Positions 15,222 through 24,351 of a DNA stretch of 64,000 nt are shown here, one piece after another. This DNA is from Stenotrophomonas maltophilia (GTDB lineage Bacteria > Pseudomonadota > Gammaproteobacteria > Xanthomonadales > Xanthomonadaceae), in contig NZ_CP029773.1 of assembly GCF_003205835.1 (NCBI RefSeq), forward strand, positions 3,504,501-3,568,500, written 5' to 3'. Both the position numbers and the translations under genes were made by a program. The number at the start of each line of letters is the position of its first letter. The stretch's first letter is position 1. The notes beneath the pieces are model-generated. The model was not told the DNA's origin and did no database searches. It saw only the letters and a program-made list of their open reading frames with translations.

Positions 15222-15779
15222 TTACCAGACCAGGTCGTCCGGCACCTGGAACTGCGCGTAGTAGGCGTCGTCCTCGGCATTGCCGGTGGAGATCTCGGCG
15301 GTCGAGCCCGGCTGGCCGTGGTCGACGATGATCGCCTCCGGGGCGCGCTCACGCACCTTTTCGGCAGCGGCACGCGGCAGCAGGGCGTAGCCCTCGCCGT
15401 GGGCAACGATGACCAGCACGCCCACCGACAGCGCCTTGCGCAGCTTGGGGTCGATCAGCAGGGTGCGGATCGCCGCGCCATCGCTGAAGCGGTACTCGTC
15501 GTCGCCCTTGTGGGGCACGGCATGGGCGGTGATGATCTGCTTGGCCTGCGCTTTCTGTTCAGCCTGCCTGGCCTGGGCGTTGCGCTCGGCGGCCAGCGCA
15601 CGGTCGCGCTCGACCTTCTCAGCGCGGGCCCGTTCAGCCTCGCGCTGGACCTCGGCCGAGGTCGATTCGGCCTTGCCCTGGCGGGCCTTGGCCTGCGCGC
15701 TCGCGGCGGCGCTGGCCTGCGACTTCTTGGCCAGGCCGGCCTTGAGCAATTGTTCCTGCAGCGCGTTGGGCTTTGCCAT
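15222..15779 (-). CDS. DUF2058 (YaiL-type) protein
   Basis: A 185-residue cytoplasmic protein. The N-terminus MAKPNALQEQLLKAGLAKK is the conserved opening of the DUF2058/YaiL family. Residues 20-85 are a highly charged Ala/Glu/Arg/Gln coiled coil. The C-terminal half (DDEYRFSDGAAIRTLLID, then VIVAHGEGYALLPRAAAEKV) is a small globular domain. YaiL has been described as a nucleoprotein or polysome-associated protein but no mechanism is established. It is divergent from the YgjP-like gene, with about 60 bases between them. Confidence 0.85.
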   Translation of the reverse strand: MAKPNALQEQLLKAGLAKKSQASAAASAQAKARQGKAESTSAEVQREAERARAEKVERDRALAAERNAQARQAEQKAQAKQIITAHAVPHKGDDEYRFSDGAAIRTLLIDPKLRKALSVGVLVIVAHGEGYALLPRAAAEKVRERAPEAIIVDHGQPGSTAEISTGNAEDDAYYAQFQVPDDLVW

Positions 15780-15842
15780 GGTCGATGCGTACCGCGTGTA
15801 ATCTTGGATGTCCCCATTCTACCGACGCCCCGCCGCCCCTGC

Positions 15843-16343
15843 ATGGCAGTCCTGAAGTACCTCACCGGCTATCCCGAACCCCTGGTCGCCCAGGTCAGCG
15901 AACTGCTGGCGCAGGGCAAGCTTGGCCCCTGGCTGCAACAACGCTACCCCGACCCGCACGAGGTGCGCAGCGACCGCCAGCTGTACGACTACACCCAGGA
16001 GCTGAAGGACCGCTACCTGCGCAAGTCGGTGCCGCTCAACAAGGTCTGCTACGACAACACGCTGGAAGTGATCAAGCACGCGCTGGGCACCCATACCGCC
16101 ATCTCCCGCGTGCACGGCGGCCGCCTCAAGGCCAGCCGCGAGATCCGCATCGCCACCGTGTTCCGCCAAGCGCCAGCGGCGTTCCTGCGCATGATCGTGG
16201 TGCATGAGCTGGCCCACCTGAAGGAAGCCGACCACAACAAGGCCTTCTACCAGCTGTGCCAGCACATGGAGCCGGAGTACCTGCAGCTGGAATTCGATAC
16301 CCGCCTGTACCTGACCGAGCTGGCCAACCGCGGCCAGCGCTGA
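15843..16343 (+). CDS. YgjP-like zinc metallopeptidase (DUF45/M48-related)
   Basis: A 166-residue cytoplasmic protein starting MAVLKYLTGYPEP. The zinc-binding motif is HELAHLKEADHNKAFY near residue 121: HExxH (HELAH) followed by the family's downstream His and a Phe-Tyr pair. This is the YgjP/DUF45 (SprT-like, gluzincin-related) family. The open frame continues upstream without a better start; the chosen ATG begins the conserved region. Substrates are unknown. It is 47 bases before the RsuA-family gene and may be cotranscribed with it. Confidence 0.83.
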   Translation: MAVLKYLTGYPEPLVAQVSELLAQGKLGPWLQQRYPDPHEVRSDRQLYDYTQELKDRYLRKSVPLNKVCYDNTLEVIKHALGTHTAISRVHGGRLKASREIRIATVFRQAPAAFLRMIVVHELAHLKEADHNKAFYQLCQHMEPEYLQLEFDTRLYLTELANRGQR

Positions 16344-16390
16344 CCGGCCGCAGCAGCTACACTGCGCGCCCCCTGCCCGACCTGCCCGCC

Positions 16391-17089
16391 ATGGAACCGA
16401 TCCGTCTCGACAAACGCCTGTCCGCCCTGCTCGGCATCCCGCGCGGTGAAGCGCGGCGCTACATCGAAGGCGGCTGGGTCACGGTCAACGGCGATGTGGT
16501 GGAACAGCCGCAGCGCCCGGTCGATGACAACGCGGTGATCGTGGTGGCCGACCAGGCCAGCGATGAAAAGGCCGAGCGGGTCAGCATGCTGCTGCACAAG
16601 CCGGCCGGTGTCGCCGCCGAAACCCTGTGTGCCCTGGTCAGCAGTGACAGCCGCAGCGAACTTGATGCCAGCGACATCCGTCCACTGCAGCGTCACTTCC
16701 ACGGCCTGCAGCTGGCCGCCTCGCTTCCGGCCAGCGACAGCGGTCTGGTGGTGGTCAGCCAGGATCCGGCCACGCTGGCTCACCTGCAACGCAATCTAGG
16801 CCGCACCGAGCAGGAATACCTGATCGAAGTGGCCGAAGGCGGTCCCGAGCGCGGCCCGTGGCTGATGGCGCGGCTGCAGCAGGAATCGGGCGGCGCCAAA
16901 GTCAGCTGGCAGAGCGAGCAGCGCCTGCGCTTCGCCGGCAAGGGGCTGACTGCCAAAGGCCTGCGCGTGGCGGTCACCGCCGCCGGCCTGCAGGTCACGG
17001 CCGTGCGCCGCCTGCGCATCGGGCGCGTGGCGCTGGGGCCGCTGCCGCCGGGGCAGTGGCGCTACCTGGGCAGCGACGAGCGCTTCTGA
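16391..17089 (+). CDS. RsuA/RluF-family S4-domain protein lacking the catalytic Asp
   Basis: A 232-residue protein starting MEPIRLDKRLSALLG. Residues 1-55 are an S4 RNA-binding domain (RLDKRLSALLGIPRGEARRY, WVTVNGDVV). The rest has the pseudouridine synthase fold of the RsuA group (LLHKPAGV at 67-74; EQEYLIEV near 145 with the conserved Tyr). The catalytic motif, normally G-R-L-D-x-x-T-x-G-L, reads A-S-L-P-A-S-D-S-G-L at 110-119, so the essential Asp is Pro113. It is therefore unlikely to make pseudouridine and may act only as an RNA-binding protein. Database names such as '16S rRNA pseudouridine(516) synthase' would be misleading. Confidence 0.8.
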   Translation: MEPIRLDKRLSALLGIPRGEARRYIEGGWVTVNGDVVEQPQRPVDDNAVIVVADQASDEKAERVSMLLHKPAGVAAETLCALVSSDSRSELDASDIRPLQRHFHGLQLAASLPASDSGLVVVSQDPATLAHLQRNLGRTEQEYLIEVAEGGPERGPWLMARLQQESGGAKVSWQSEQRLRFAGKGLTAKGLRVAVTAAGLQVTAVRRLRIGRVALGPLPPGQWRYLGSDERF

Positions 17090-17097
17090 GGCCGTCC

Positions 17098-17253
17098 AGG
17101 GTCAGAGCCCTTGCCTGCGACAAGGGGTCTGATCCTTAAACCCTCGGGGTCGGATCCCTTTCCGCGGGAAAGGGCTCTGACCCCATCCACGCATGGCGTG
17201 GATCTACAGCAATGGGTCTTTCGGCTTTCATCCACGCACGGCGTGGCTCTACC
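17098..17253. repeat. Hairpin and SMAG repeat cluster
   Basis: Four hairpins fill the gap before the phospholipase gene. They are a diverged GGGTCAGAGCCCTTG stem (17098-17135), a GGGGTC-type stem (17146-17184), and two palindromes ending in CTAC: ATCCACGCATGGCGTGGAT (17185-17207) and ATCCACGCACGGCGTGG (17230-17253). Confidence 0.75.
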
Positions 17254-17261
17254 ATCGGGAC

Positions 17262-18827
17262 ATGAGCCTGCCCAAGCCTTTGTTGCGACGCCTGCTGCGC
17301 GTCGCTGCGATCATCCTCGCCGCGCTGTTGCTGCTGGTCCTGTCCGGCCTGCTGCTGGCCGACCACCTCACGCCGCAGGCACAGGGCGCGCCCTCGCACG
17401 TTCTGCCGCTGCAGCCGGCGCAGACCCGCATCGACCAGCAGATCGTGCCATTGCAGGAGGCCCATCCCGGCCAGTCCGGCGTGGCGTTCCTCAGCGATGG
17501 CATGGATGCGTTCGCCGCGCGCGCGATGATCACCGCGCACGCCGGGCGCAGCCTGGACCTGCAGTACTACATCTGGCACGACGACCTGATCGGCCACCTG
17601 ATGGCCAAGGCGTTGTATGACGCCGCCGAGCGCGGCGTGCGCGTGCGCATCCTGCTCGACGACATGAACGCCAAGGACAAGGATGCACTGATGATGGCGC
17701 TCGATGCGCACCCGAACATCGAGATCCGCCTGTACAACCCGTTCCGCAACCGCAGCGGCATCGCACGCACGCTGGAACTGGTGCAGCGCGCCTTCAGCGT
17801 GAACCACCGCATGCACAACAAGAGCTGGATCGCCGATGGCCGCATCGCGATCGTCGGTGGCCGCAACATCGGCGAGGAGTATTTCAGCGCGCGCGACGAT
17901 GTGAACTTCCAGGACCTGGACCTGGTGGTGGCCGGCCCCGCCGTGCAACAGGCCAACAGGATCTTCGACGACTACTGGAACAGCAGCGCGGCCATCCCGA
18001 TTTCCGCGCTGGCCTCGTACAGCGATGAACAGCTGCGGCAACTCGTGCAGCAGTCGGACCTGGATGCGATGCATGCCAAAGCCCAACCCTACCTGCAGCG
18101 CGTGGCCGACTCGCGCCGCCTGCAACGGCCCAGCCCGGAGCCACTGCACTGGAGCACGAACGTGCGCATCGCCTCCGATCCGCCGATGAAGCACCGCGAC
18201 GATGATCGCCGCAACTGGCTGGTCAACACGCTCAGCGACGAGCTGGCAACCGCCCGTCGCAGCGCACTGCTGATCTCGCCCTACTTCGTCCCTGGCAGCG
18301 AAGGCGTTGAAGGCCTGTCGGCGCTGGCCGCGCGCGGTGCGCAGGTCGGCGTGGTCACCAACTCGCTGGCCGCCAACGACGTAGCGGCAGTGCACGGCGG
18401 CTACATGGGCTACCGCGTGCCGCTGTTGAAGGCTGGCATACAGCTGTACGAACTGAAGGCACACGGCCAGCTGGATACCAGCCTGTTCGGCAGCAGTGGC
18501 GCCAGCCTGCATACCAAGGCACTCGTGGTCGATGATCGCCGTGGCTTCGTCGGCTCGTTCAACCTCGATCCGCGCTCGGCCTACCTCAACACCGAAATGG
18601 GCGTGCTGTTCGACGACCCGGTGCTGGGCGCGCAGCTGCGCGACGAGTACCTGCGCCTGGCCAGCCCGGAACACAGTTGGTGGCTGGCACTGGGGCGCAA
18701 TGATGAGCTGCGCTGGCTGCAGCGGCAGCCACCGCCGCACTGGGTGGAAGCCGAACCCGGTGCCAGCCTCGGCAAGCGCTGGACTGCGCGCGTGATCAGC
18801 TGGCTGCCGGTGGAATCGCAGCTGTAG
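17262..18827 (+). CDS. Phospholipase D family protein (cardiolipin synthase-like)
   Basis: About 521 residues starting MSLPKPLLRRLLRV with one N-terminal membrane anchor (AAIILAALLLLVLSGLLLA), so tethered to the inner membrane facing the periplasm, or exported. Two HxKxxxxD motifs are present: HNKSWIAD with following GGRN near residue 187, and HTKALVVD with GSFN near residue 415. This is the two-HKD PLD architecture of ClsC/YmdC-like phospholipid enzymes, which form or cleave phosphodiester bonds. The exact reaction (cardiolipin synthesis or hydrolysis) is not settled by sequence. Earlier in-frame ATGs lie inside a repeat hairpin and are not used. Confidence 0.83.
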   Translation: MSLPKPLLRRLLRVAAIILAALLLLVLSGLLLADHLTPQAQGAPSHVLPLQPAQTRIDQQIVPLQEAHPGQSGVAFLSDGMDAFAARAMITAHAGRSLDLQYYIWHDDLIGHLMAKALYDAAERGVRVRILLDDMNAKDKDALMMALDAHPNIEIRLYNPFRNRSGIARTLELVQRAFSVNHRMHNKSWIADGRIAIVGGRNIGEEYFSARDDVNFQDLDLVVAGPAVQQANRIFDDYWNSSAAIPISALASYSDEQLRQLVQQSDLDAMHAKAQPYLQRVADSRRLQRPSPEPLHWSTNVRIASDPPMKHRDDDRRNWLVNTLSDELATARRSALLISPYFVPGSEGVEGLSALAARGAQVGVVTNSLAANDVAAVHGGYMGYRVPLLKAGIQLYELKAHGQLDTSLFGSSGASLHTKALVVDDRRGFVGSFNLDPRSAYLNTEMGVLFDDPVLGAQLRDEYLRLASPEHSWWLALGRNDELRWLQRQPPPHWVEAEPGASLGKRWTARVISWLPVESQL

Positions 18828-18830
18828 CGC

Positions 18831-19907
18831 TCAGGCGGCCGGTCCAGCTTCGTCCTGCGCGGCCTCATCCAGCGTTTCCACGCTGCGCCCATGCAGGCGT
18901 CGCCAGATCCAGCGCAATGCATGCGGCGGCGCCGAAGGCAGCTGTTCCAGCAGGGCCAGCATGCGGCTCTGGCTGGCATGGCCATGCCGGCACAGCAGAC
19001 TCGCTGCGGCCGCCGCACTGGCCAGGCGCAGGCTGTCAGCCAACGGTCCTTGCGCATTCACCGCCAAAGCCTGATGCACCGGCTCAGGCAACTCCCAGGC
19101 GGCGGCGACCCGCTGCGCCAGCGGCAACGACCACTGCTGCAACAGCTGCAGTGCCAGCGCCGGCTCCACGGTCTCGCCACGAGCCTGCGCTTCCTGCAGC
19201 AGCTGGCGCATCACCAGCGCTGCGCCCAGGCCCTGAACCAGGCCCAGCCACTGCGCGGCGAAGGCATCGCCAAAGGTGACCGTGCGTGCGTGGTCAGCGG
19301 CTGCGCGCGAGGCCAGCAGCGCGTGCTCCCAGATGATCGTGCTGAACTGTGGGAACACCTCGCACTGCACCTGCATCACCGGCTGCACCAGTACGGCGCT
19401 GATGATCTGTCGCACGCCCTCGGTGCCGACCAGGGTCACCGCCCGCTGCAGGCTTTCCACCGGCCGCTCGTGCACCTTGTAGGCCGGGCTGTTGGCGATA
19501 CGCAACAAGTTGCCGGTGAGCACCGGATCCTGGCCGATGATTGCCGCCATCACCCGTGCCGAGGCGGCATCGTCGTTGACGGTCTGGATCAGCTGCGGCA
19601 GCAGTTGAGGACGGCGCGGCAGGTGCCGGGCCGCCCAGTCGCGGTCCTGCAGCGCACGCGCCACCGCCTCCCCCAGCGGCGAATCCATTACCGGTGCCGA
19701 TTCGCCAGCCAACCGCGGGGACAAGGCCAGCGCATGCAACCCGCGCTGCAGGTGCGCGCTGATTTCGCCGGGAGGCAGGGCATCGCCCTGCAGACTGGCA
19801 GCTGCGGCGGCCACCGCCTGGCGGGAGGCAGCGACCAGGCGCGCCGGAGCCATTCCGGTCGAGCATGTCAGCCAGCCGCACAGCGATCGCCACCAGGCCG
19901 GCGTCAT
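18831..19907 (-). CDS. HDOD-domain protein
   Basis: A 358-residue cytoplasmic protein. The region from about residue 105 to 320 is an HDOD domain: PRRPQLLPQLIQTVNDDAAS, IGQDPVLTGNLLRIANSPAY and AVTLVGTEGVRQIISAVL are typical. HDOD domains resemble HD phosphohydrolases but lack most metal ligands and usually serve in signalling or regulation in xanthomonads. The N-terminal 100 residues are not recognised. The start is the ATG at 19907, with AGG upstream. It converges on the phospholipase gene, 3 bases apart. Confidence 0.82.
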   Translation of the reverse strand: MTPAWWRSLCGWLTCSTGMAPARLVAASRQAVAAAAASLQGDALPPGEISAHLQRGLHALALSPRLAGESAPVMDSPLGEAVARALQDRDWAARHLPRRPQLLPQLIQTVNDDAASARVMAAIIGQDPVLTGNLLRIANSPAYKVHERPVESLQRAVTLVGTEGVRQIISAVLVQPVMQVQCEVFPQFSTIIWEHALLASRAAADHARTVTFGDAFAAQWLGLVQGLGAALVMRQLLQEAQARGETVEPALALQLLQQWSLPLAQRVAAAWELPEPVHQALAVNAQGPLADSLRLASAAAAASLLCRHGHASQSRMLALLEQLPSAPPHALRWIWRRLHGRSVETLDEAAQDEAGPAA

Positions 19908-20185
19908 CGCCGCCTGCCCTGTCGTTGTGGTGCCCTTGCCGTCACTGAATGCCCTGCCTCTTCACACGAATCCGGCCACCCGCCGTCGTCGCAGCATCGG
20001 CCGAACTTTCATCTTCTTTAACCGGAAGGCCGCCGATGTCGACGGCACCGGCCGGGGGAATGGACTAGAATGGCGCCGCGCGACCCGTCCCCCTGCACCG
20101 ACGACGTCGCTTTTTTTGTTTTGGGACCCTACCGTTCACTGGCCGTTCGCTGCAGTTCGCCGCTGATCGCGCCATCGGAGACGCC

Positions 20186-21283
20186 ATGCTATTCGAAACC
20201 CTCGCCACCACCGGCCACGAACAGGTGGTGTTCTGCCACAACCACGACGCCGGCCTGAAGGCGATCATCGCCATCCACAACACCACCCTCGGCCCGGCCC
20301 TGGGCGGCGTGCGCATGCGCCCCTACGCCAGCACCGACGAGGCGCTGGCCGATGCGCTGCGGCTGAGCCGGACGATGACCTACAAGAATGCACTGGCCGG
20401 CCTCAACGTGGGTGGCGGCAAGGCGGTGATCATCGGCGACCCCAAAGTGGACAAGACCGAGGTGCTGTTCCGTGCCTTCGGCCGCTATGTCGATTCGCTG
20501 GGCGGGCGCTACATCACCGCCGAGGACGTCGGAACCGACGTCAACGACATGGAGAACATCTACCTGGAAAGCCAGTTCGTGACCGGCGTGCACCAGGTCC
20601 ATGGTGGCTCCGGCGATCCCGCCCCGTTCACCGCCTACGGTGCGCTGCAGGCACTGATGGCGTCGATGCGCTTCAAGTTCGGCCATGAGGAAGTGGGCAA
20701 GACCAGCATCGCCGTGCAGGGCCTGGGCCACATCGGCATGGAACTGGTGAAACTGCTGCGCGACCGCGGTGCCAAGCTGTACGTCACCGACCTGGACAGC
20801 GCGCTGGTTGATCGCGCGGTCAGCGATTTCGGCGCCGAAGCGGTCAAACCGGATGAGATCCACGAGGTGAACGCCGACGTGTTCGCACCGTGCGCGCTGG
20901 AAGGTGCGATCAACGCCGACACGCTGCCGCGGATCAAGGCGAAGATCATCTGCGGCACCGCCAACAACCAGCTGTCGAGCCTGGAAATCGGCGACGAGCT
21001 GCATGCGCGCGGCATCCTGTATGCGCCGGACTATGCAGTCAACGCCGGTGGCGTGATGAACGTGTCGCTGGAGATCGATGGTTACAACCGCGAACGCGCA
21101 ATGCGCCTGATCCGCAGCATCTACCACAACCTCACCCGCATCTTCGAACTGTCGCAGCGCGAGAACATCGCGCCGCAGCGTGCCGCCGACCGCATCGCCG
21201 AAAGCCGCATCCTGTCGATCGGCAAGCTGAAGATGCCGCTGGGCCGCAGCACCCCGCGCCTGGGCAACCTGCGCGGCGGTTGA
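20186..21283 (+). CDS. ldh: Leucine (Leu/Val/Ile) dehydrogenase
   Basis: A 365-residue NAD-dependent amino acid dehydrogenase of the Glu/Leu/Phe/Val family; GGAG precedes the ATG. The catalytic loop is GGVRMRPYAS with K in MTYKNALAGLNVGGGKAVI (lysines near 68 and 80). The Rossmann fold is SIAVQGLGHIGMELV near residue 174. The enzyme deaminates branched-chain amino acids to 2-oxo acids in the cytoplasm, feeding branched-chain fatty acid primers, which are abundant in Xanthomonadaceae. The 278-base upstream gap (19908-20185) holds no gene; a TAGAAT-like -10 lies near 20070 and a T-run near 20111. Confidence 0.9.
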   Translation: MLFETLATTGHEQVVFCHNHDAGLKAIIAIHNTTLGPALGGVRMRPYASTDEALADALRLSRTMTYKNALAGLNVGGGKAVIIGDPKVDKTEVLFRAFGRYVDSLGGRYITAEDVGTDVNDMENIYLESQFVTGVHQVHGGSGDPAPFTAYGALQALMASMRFKFGHEEVGKTSIAVQGLGHIGMELVKLLRDRGAKLYVTDLDSALVDRAVSDFGAEAVKPDEIHEVNADVFAPCALEGAINADTLPRIKAKIICGTANNQLSSLEIGDELHARGILYAPDYAVNAGGVMNVSLEIDGYNRERAMRLIRSIYHNLTRIFELSQRENIAPQRAADRIAESRILSIGKLKMPLGRSTPRLGNLRGG

Positions 21284-21295
21284 ACCTGCCGATGT

Positions 21296-21318
21296 CGCGC
21301 CGGGCATGACCCGGCGCG
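21296..21318. terminator. Strong GC hairpin between converging genes
   Basis: A perfect 9-bp stem, CGCGCCGGG with CCCGGCGCG, around CATGA. It lies 12 bases after leucine dehydrogenase and 9 before the end of the autotransporter gene. It has no T-run, so it is a possible bidirectional terminator or a headless REP. Confidence 0.45.
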
Positions 21319-21327
21319 AGCCGTCCT

Positions 21328-24168
21328 TCAGAAGCCGGTGCTGTAGCGCAAGGCGGCCTGCCGCGCACCTTCGCCACCAACGCGCTGGTCGAAGCCCAGG
21401 CTCAGGCGCCCATTGCGGCCCCACCACGATTCCAGCGCCACGCCGATCAGCGCACTGCCGCGCGGCGCGTTCCAGCCCGCCAACGGCGCCCAGGCATCGA
21501 CGCCGACGAAGCTGGCCTGCCAGTCCGCATCCGCACCATCAAGCCGTTGCTGCCATTCGGCATGCCCACGCAGCGTCCAACGCCCCCAACCGCGCTCGCC
21601 GCGGATACCGGCCAGCATCTGGCTGCGCTGCACGCGGTTGGCATCGCCCCGCAGGCCGAAACCAAAGCCGCCGAGTTCATTGAAGGCGTCGGTCTCCACA
21701 CGCGTGGTGCTGGCACCGACGTAGGGCGTCATCGATGCGCCCGCACGCCCCAGCCGGTACCCGCCCTCCACGCTGGCACTGCTGAAACGGCCGCCGTACC
21801 GCGCGGAGACGCCATAGGCACCCGCACCGAGCAGCAGCTGACGATCCAGCGCGCGGGTGAACTGTCCGCTACCCACCTGGGCCAGCGCGTAGCCACGTCC
21901 CAGATTCCAGCCGGCATACAACTGTGCCTGCGCCTGGCGATCACGCCCACGATCACCGCCGAAACTGCTGCCACCAGTGCTGCGGGTCTCGCCAAACGCC
22001 ACGCCCATCAGGCCGTTGCTGCCCAGTGGCAGATCCTGGCCGGCCATCCAGCCCCGGCTGTCGGCAGCGTTGCCGGCGAAGCTGCCCTGCCCCGCCTCAC
22101 CCAGCGCGCTCTGCCAGCTCCCGCGCAGGCGCGGTGCGGCCTGTACACGATCAAAGCGCTCGGCGATCGCACGCCGCGACATGTCGATACTGTCGAAGGT
22201 CGCTGCTTCGGCTCGCGCATGCGCTTGACCGGACAGGCTCTGCAGGCTGGCGGCCAGGCCCTGCGGGCCACCGCCGGTCCACTGCAGGGCACCGGCCGCT
22301 GCACCAAAGGCCGATCCCTGCAGGCCTGCGTTTTTGTCCAGCGCTGCGAATGCACCCTCCAGGCGCTGTGCTGCCGCCTGGGCGGACGCCCCCAGCCCGC
22401 TGGCCGCTGCAGTGACGCTGACCTGGGTCAGGTTCAACCACGCATTGTTGCTGTCATAGCCATAGCTGCTCTGCAGCAGTGACAGGCCCTGCAGGCCGCT
22501 GGAGGTAGCCGGCGTACTGAAGGTGCCGCTGAGTCCGCCTGCCGCATGGATCAGGTCCTGCCGGCTGCCGTTCTGTGGCACGTAGCCGGAAACGAAGCCA
22601 TGCACGCGCACGCCACCGTCGATGGCGGCATTGCCGGTGACCTGCAGCGCATTGGCGCCCAGTGCGATCATCAACTGTGCGCCGGCCTGCTGGGTGTAGT
22701 TGCCCTCGATGGTGCCGGTGGTGTTGCCGGTGGTGAGGAATACGCTGCTGCCGTTGACCACATTGCCGATCACGCGGGGCGTGCCGCCATTGAACTGCAG
22801 GCCGGTCGAATCCGGATCGGACTGGCCGAGGATGGTCACGTTGGAGCGGATCACGCCACCGTTCTGCAGCGACAGGATGCCGCGTTCGATGCGGGTGGCA
22901 CCGGTGTAGCTGTTGTTGCCGGCCAGCACCAGGGTGCCCCCGCCCTGCTTGACCAGCCCGCCGCTGCCGACGATATCGTTGCGCCACGCCGAGCCGGTCG
23001 AGGCCAGATCCACGTTGGCGACCACATCACCCCAGTCGAAACGACCCGGACCGTTGATCGCACGACCGATGTCGAGCAGGCCGTAGCCGAACACCGGATC
23101 CACGCCCGGCGCGCCGATATCCTTGGCGGTGCCCAGCAGGGTCTGCCGCACCAGATCGTTGCTGAAGTACGGGAAGCGCTCCCAGACCAGCGCCGCCGCA
23201 CCGGAAATCAAGGGCGCCGCGAATGACGTGCCGTAGTTCCAGTAGTAGCTGCCACCGTTGGCATCGGGGTAGACCGCGCTGCCGGGCGCCGCCAGGCAGT
23301 AGCGGGCCGCCTGGCCACAGGCATTGGCATAGCTGGCCAGCGTACCGGGCGCATACGGATCCACGGCGGTGGCCACCAGCCAGCCGCGCTCCAGGTCGGC
23401 AGCCGGCAGCGTGCCGGCCACGCCCTGCTGGCTGGGCAGTGCGGCCAGGCTGCTCGGCTCGCTGCGGCCATCATTGCCCGCGGCGAACACCACCAGCCCG
23501 CCATGGTTGATCACGAAGGGGCGATATTCGGCGGCCACCTGCGCGGTGGTTGGCAGGTCGGTCCAGTACAGGCCGCCCCACGAGTTGTTCATCACCTTCA
23601 CGTTGTAATTGATCAGGTCCTGGTGGACCTGGGCCACGCCCAGCGGGCCGCTGAAGGCATTGCCCTTGCCACTGCCGTCATCGGCCGGCGGTTTGTCGGA
23701 AATGATCCGTGCCGACACGATCTGCGCCTTTGGCGCGATGCCACCCGGCCAGGAGCCCGTTGCCGCGCCGGCGGCGAGGCTGGCCACGGCGGTGCCGTGG
23801 CCGACCACATCATCGACACCCAGATTGTTCCTGGCCGGATCGATGTAGTTGAGGTTGGCCAGCACCCGGCCATTCAACGCCACCGCATTGCGCTGCACGC
23901 CGGAGTCGACGATGCCGATGCGCACGTTCTGGCCGGTCAGGCCGGCAGCCTGTGCGGCGCGCGCATTGGTGACTGACAGATGCGCGTCGAAGGCCGGCTC
24001 CTGCGGTTTGACCGGGGGCGGCGTCGTCGGTGGCGGGGTAGTCGGTGGCGGCGGTGGTGGCGGGGTATCGATGCGCACGTTGCCGCCCCCGCCACCTCCA
24101 CCACAGGCCGTCAGCGCTACCGCCAGCGCGGTTCCCAGGGCAGACCTCACCATCATCGTGCGTTCCAT
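21328..24168 (-). CDS. Autotransporter subtilisin-like serine protease
   Basis: A 946-residue type Va autotransporter. The signal peptide ends in a lipobox-like LTAC (Cys22), followed by a Gly run and a Pro/Thr linker (residues 23-57). The peptidase S8 domain spans about 60-370 with Asp88 (GIVDSGV), His124 (GHGTAVAS) and Ser314 (YGTSFAAP). A passenger-associated repeat follows near residue 405 (GGGTLVLAGNNSYTGATRIE). The last 270 residues form the beta barrel, ending in the classical C-terminal Phe. It is expected to be secreted or displayed at the cell surface and to digest proteins. GGAAGGA precedes the ATG. It is a single gene. Confidence 0.92.
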   Translation of the reverse strand: MERTMMVRSALGTALAVALTACGGGGGGGNVRIDTPPPPPPPTTPPPTTPPPVKPQEPAFDAHLSVTNARAAQAAGLTGQNVRIGIVDSGVQRNAVALNGRVLANLNYIDPARNNLGVDDVVGHGTAVASLAAGAATGSWPGGIAPKAQIVSARIISDKPPADDGSGKGNAFSGPLGVAQVHQDLINYNVKVMNNSWGGLYWTDLPTTAQVAAEYRPFVINHGGLVVFAAGNDGRSEPSSLAALPSQQGVAGTLPAADLERGWLVATAVDPYAPGTLASYANACGQAARYCLAAPGSAVYPDANGGSYYWNYGTSFAAPLISGAAALVWERFPYFSNDLVRQTLLGTAKDIGAPGVDPVFGYGLLDIGRAINGPGRFDWGDVVANVDLASTGSAWRNDIVGSGGLVKQGGGTLVLAGNNSYTGATRIERGILSLQNGGVIRSNVTILGQSDPDSTGLQFNGGTPRVIGNVVNGSSVFLTTGNTTGTIEGNYTQQAGAQLMIALGANALQVTGNAAIDGGVRVHGFVSGYVPQNGSRQDLIHAAGGLSGTFSTPATSSGLQGLSLLQSSYGYDSNNAWLNLTQVSVTAAASGLGASAQAAAQRLEGAFAALDKNAGLQGSAFGAAAGALQWTGGGPQGLAASLQSLSGQAHARAEAATFDSIDMSRRAIAERFDRVQAAPRLRGSWQSALGEAGQGSFAGNAADSRGWMAGQDLPLGSNGLMGVAFGETRSTGGSSFGGDRGRDRQAQAQLYAGWNLGRGYALAQVGSGQFTRALDRQLLLGAGAYGVSARYGGRFSSASVEGGYRLGRAGASMTPYVGASTTRVETDAFNELGGFGFGLRGDANRVQRSQMLAGIRGERGWGRWTLRGHAEWQQRLDGADADWQASFVGVDAWAPLAGWNAPRGSALIGVALESWWGRNGRLSLGFDQRVGGEGARQAALRYSTGF

Positions 24169-24351
24169 CGATTCCTTCCCATGAACGTTGTCCTGCCTTC
24201 ATCCCGGCAGGCGTGCGGCCGCGCCCAGCGGCGGCCCTCCCCGACCCTCTATACTTGGGCCGACCCCCACGCAGTCTGCCGGGAAACCGGGGCACATCCA
24301 ACGGCCCCCGGTCTCCTTTCCGAACATTGCTTACGCATCAACGAGATTGCC

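Noticed and set aside
15318..15842. Long N-terminal extension of the YgjP-like frame
   Set aside because: It is antisense to the DUF2058 gene; conserved YgjP sequence begins at MAVLKYLTGYPEP.
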